6,272 bases of DNA from Thermoplasmata archaeon (GTDB lineage: Archaea > Thermoplasmatota > Thermoplasmata > Thermoplasmatales > Thermoplasmataceae): contig JAJYDZ010000112.1 in the NCBI GenBank assembly GCA_021790415.1, positions 1-6,272 on the forward strand. Reading direction: 5' to 3'. Of the stretch, positions 5,056 to 6,272 are shown in pieces (position 1 is the stretch's first letter; each line of letters begins with the position of its first letter). The position numbers were made by a program, and so were the translations under genes. Under the pieces are notes generated by a model. The model was not told the DNA's origin. It saw only the letters and a list, made by a program, of their open reading frames with translations, and ran no database searches.

Positions 5056-6154
5056 AATTGCCAGGTACTACGAAGAAGAAAAATATACTATCATTGAAAA
5101 ATTTAACCAGATAATGGAAAAGGGTAATTTTATCCTTGGGGAAGAGGTTGAAAATTTTGAGAAGGAATTTGCACAGTACTGTAATGCTAAATATTGTGTT
5201 AGTGTTGGAAATGGATTAGATGCCATAACCGTTTTGTTGATGGCGCTAGGGGTTGGCCCAAATGATGAAATAATAGTTCCCTCCAACACATTTATTGCCA
5301 CTTGGTTGGCCGTGACTAGACTTGGAGCTGTTCCAGTTCCTGTTGATGCTGAAGAAGAGAATTTCAATATTGATCCAAATCTCATCGAAGCTAAAATAAC
5401 CCCGAAGACTAAAGGAGTCATAGGTGTCGATCTATATGGGCTACCATTTAAAGCCGTATTGCTCAAAGAAATATGTGATAAGCATAACATATTCCTAATA
5501 GATGATGCTGCACAATCTCACGGTGCCATGATTGGAAATAAAAGAGTTGGCGCCCATGTTCTCGCCTCCGCATTTAGCTTTTATCCTGTCAAAAACCTTG
5601 GTGCCTTCGGAGATGGAGGAGCTGTGATTACGGATGAGTTAGAGCTTGCAAACAGAATTAGAATAATTAGGAATTATGGGTCTTCCAAAAAATATATCCA
5701 CAAGGAACTTGGAATCAACTCTAGACTGGATGAGTTACAGGCTGGTTTTCTCAGAATTTCACTAACTAAACTGGACAAGTGGCTAGAGACCAGAAGAAGA
5801 ATTGTGAATGCGTATTCTGGTGCATTTAGTTCTTTAGATATCATGGTTCCCCGTGAGGGAAAGTCAGAAAGATCGTCTTGGCATCTCTATGTTATCCGAC
5901 TGAAACAGCGGGATGCTTTAATGAATTATCTCACAAAAAAGGGCGTTCAGACAATAATACACTATCCAATCCCGCCTCATTTACAATCAGCATACAAACA
6001 TCTAAACTACAAGAAAGGGGATTTTCCAATCACCGAAATGCTGTGTAATGAGGTCCTGAGTCTTCCTCTCCATCCTTACATGAAAAAGGAGGAAGTTGAA
6101 TACGTTATAGATCAGGTTATTAATTTTGAAACCGAACGTAAACTTATTCACTAG
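5027..6154 (+). CDS. DegT/DnrJ/EryC1/StrS aminotransferase (FdtB/QdtB/DesV type)
   Basis: A PLP-dependent enzyme that would aminate C3 of the 3-keto-6-deoxy sugar nucleotide made by the preceding isomerase, usually with glutamate as amino donor. Landmarks: 'GNFILGEEVENFEKEFA' (33-49), phosphate-loop region 'VGNGLDAI' (60-67), 'VPSNTFIATWLAVTRLGAVPV' (84-104, very close to the QdtB/DesV branch), 'NFNIDPNLIEAKITPKTK' (112-129), 'LIDDAAQSHGA' (157-167, with D160 as the pyridine-nitrogen Asp and Q163), and Schiff-base lysine K189 in 'FSFYPVKNLGAFGDGGAV' (183-200). 'NYGSSKKY' (216-223), 'NSRLDELQAGFL' (231-242) and 'IHYPIPPHLQSAY' (311-323) follow. Length (375) is normal. The frequent family motif 'VHLYG' is 'VDLYG' here (D135). 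Its ATG at 5027 lies within the isomerase gene and has the better Shine-Dalgarno spacing; ATG 5036 is possible. The overlap implies translational coupling. Fuc3N and Qui3N enzymes cannot be separated by motif, hence no symbol. Confidence 0.92.
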   Translation: MKEMKVRPIEIARYYEEEKYTIIEKFNQIMEKGNFILGEEVENFEKEFAQYCNAKYCVSVGNGLDAITVLLMALGVGPNDEIIVPSNTFIATWLAVTRLGAVPVPVDAEEENFNIDPNLIEAKITPKTKGVIGVDLYGLPFKAVLLKEICDKHNIFLIDDAAQSHGAMIGNKRVGAHVLASAFSFYPVKNLGAFGDGGAVITDELELANRIRIIRNYGSSKKYIHKELGINSRLDELQAGFLRISLTKLDKWLETRRRIVNAYSGAFSSLDIMVPREGKSERSSWHLYVIRLKQRDALMNYLTKKGVQTIIHYPIPPHLQSAYKHLNYKKGDFPITEMLCNEVLSLPLHPYMKKEEVEYVIDQVINFETERKLIH

Positions 6155-6239
6155 ATTGCGTGAAAAGCTTCAGCGATCAACCGTAGTCTCTTGCTCTTTC
6201 AGCTTTCTGATGAGTATTCTGCCATTATTCGATTCCTAA

Positions 6240-6272
6240 TACTGAATATATGAACACTGACCCAGTTCAGTA
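6240..6272. repeat. 7-bp inverted repeat at the window's right edge
   Basis: TACTGAA at 6240-6246 and TTCAGTA at 6266-6272 are perfect inverse complements 19 bases apart; the right arm ends exactly at the window edge, so its full length is unknown. A smaller pair (ACTG 6256-6259, CAGT 6263-6266) overlaps the right arm. It lies in the 118 bases after the aminotransferase stop, where no ORF, T6 tract or RNA gene was seen. It may belong to a regulatory site of a gene beyond the window, or be chance. Confidence 0.25.

Noticed and set aside
5068..5490. 140-residue minus-strand frame
   Set aside because: It is antisense to the strongly conserved N-terminal part of the aminotransferase and is Ser-rich in the way expected of a shadow translation.
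6155..6272. Short minus-strand frame (residues ESNNGRILIRKLKEQ...) after the aminotransferase
   Set aside because: It is bounded by a TAG just upstream, has no start codon and about 20 codons; too short to support a gene or pseudogene.

Overview
The window (low GC, roughly 37% by eye) looks like part of a surface-glycan locus, probably from an archaeon. Four things point that way. There is an ALG5/DPM-type polyprenyl-phosphate glycosyltransferase. At least two genes appear to start leaderless, with an AT-rich TATA-like box about 25-30 bases before the start codon and no ribosome-binding site. A Shine-Dalgarno site appears clearly only at the internal gene of an operon. Bare T-tracts follow genes in place of bacterial hairpin terminators. 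A Thermoplasmata-like source would fit, but the sequence alone does not settle the lineage.

Layout: (1) 1-509, plus strand, is the C-terminal part of a class I SAM methyltransferase cut by the window edge. (2) 645-2578, minus strand, is a two-gene block: a family-2 glycosyltransferase (1772-2578) followed 62 bases later by a divergent GT4-like glycosyltransferase (645-1709). It converges on the methyltransferase. (3) 2579-2941 is a 363-base divergent intergenic region. (4) 2942-4108, plus strand, is a canonical GT4 glycosyltransferase. (5) 4109-4638 is a 530-base region with no convincing gene, three T-tracts and a promoter at its far end. (6) 4639-6154, plus strand, is an overlapping pair: an FdtA-type sugar 3,4-ketoisomerase and a FdtB/QdtB/DesV-type PLP aminotransferase. 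(7) The last 118 bases contain no gene.

Together the genes suggest this scheme. The isomerase/aminotransferase pair makes a nucleotide-linked 3-amino-3,6-dideoxyhexose (Fuc3N or Qui3N type). The GT2 enzyme loads a hexose onto a polyprenyl phosphate. The two GT4 enzymes extend a lipid-linked or surface glycan. The methyltransferase may decorate it.

Nothing here is a clear new system. The best leads are: the FdtA-like protein carries Asn at the position of the second active-site His; a 7-bp inverted repeat covers its GTG start downstream of a TATA-like box; the minus-strand GT4-like enzyme lacks the usual E-x7-E donor-site acids; and a near-perfect Shine-Dalgarno sequence sits 50-odd bases upstream of a gene and shares a 12-mer with the other long intergenic region.
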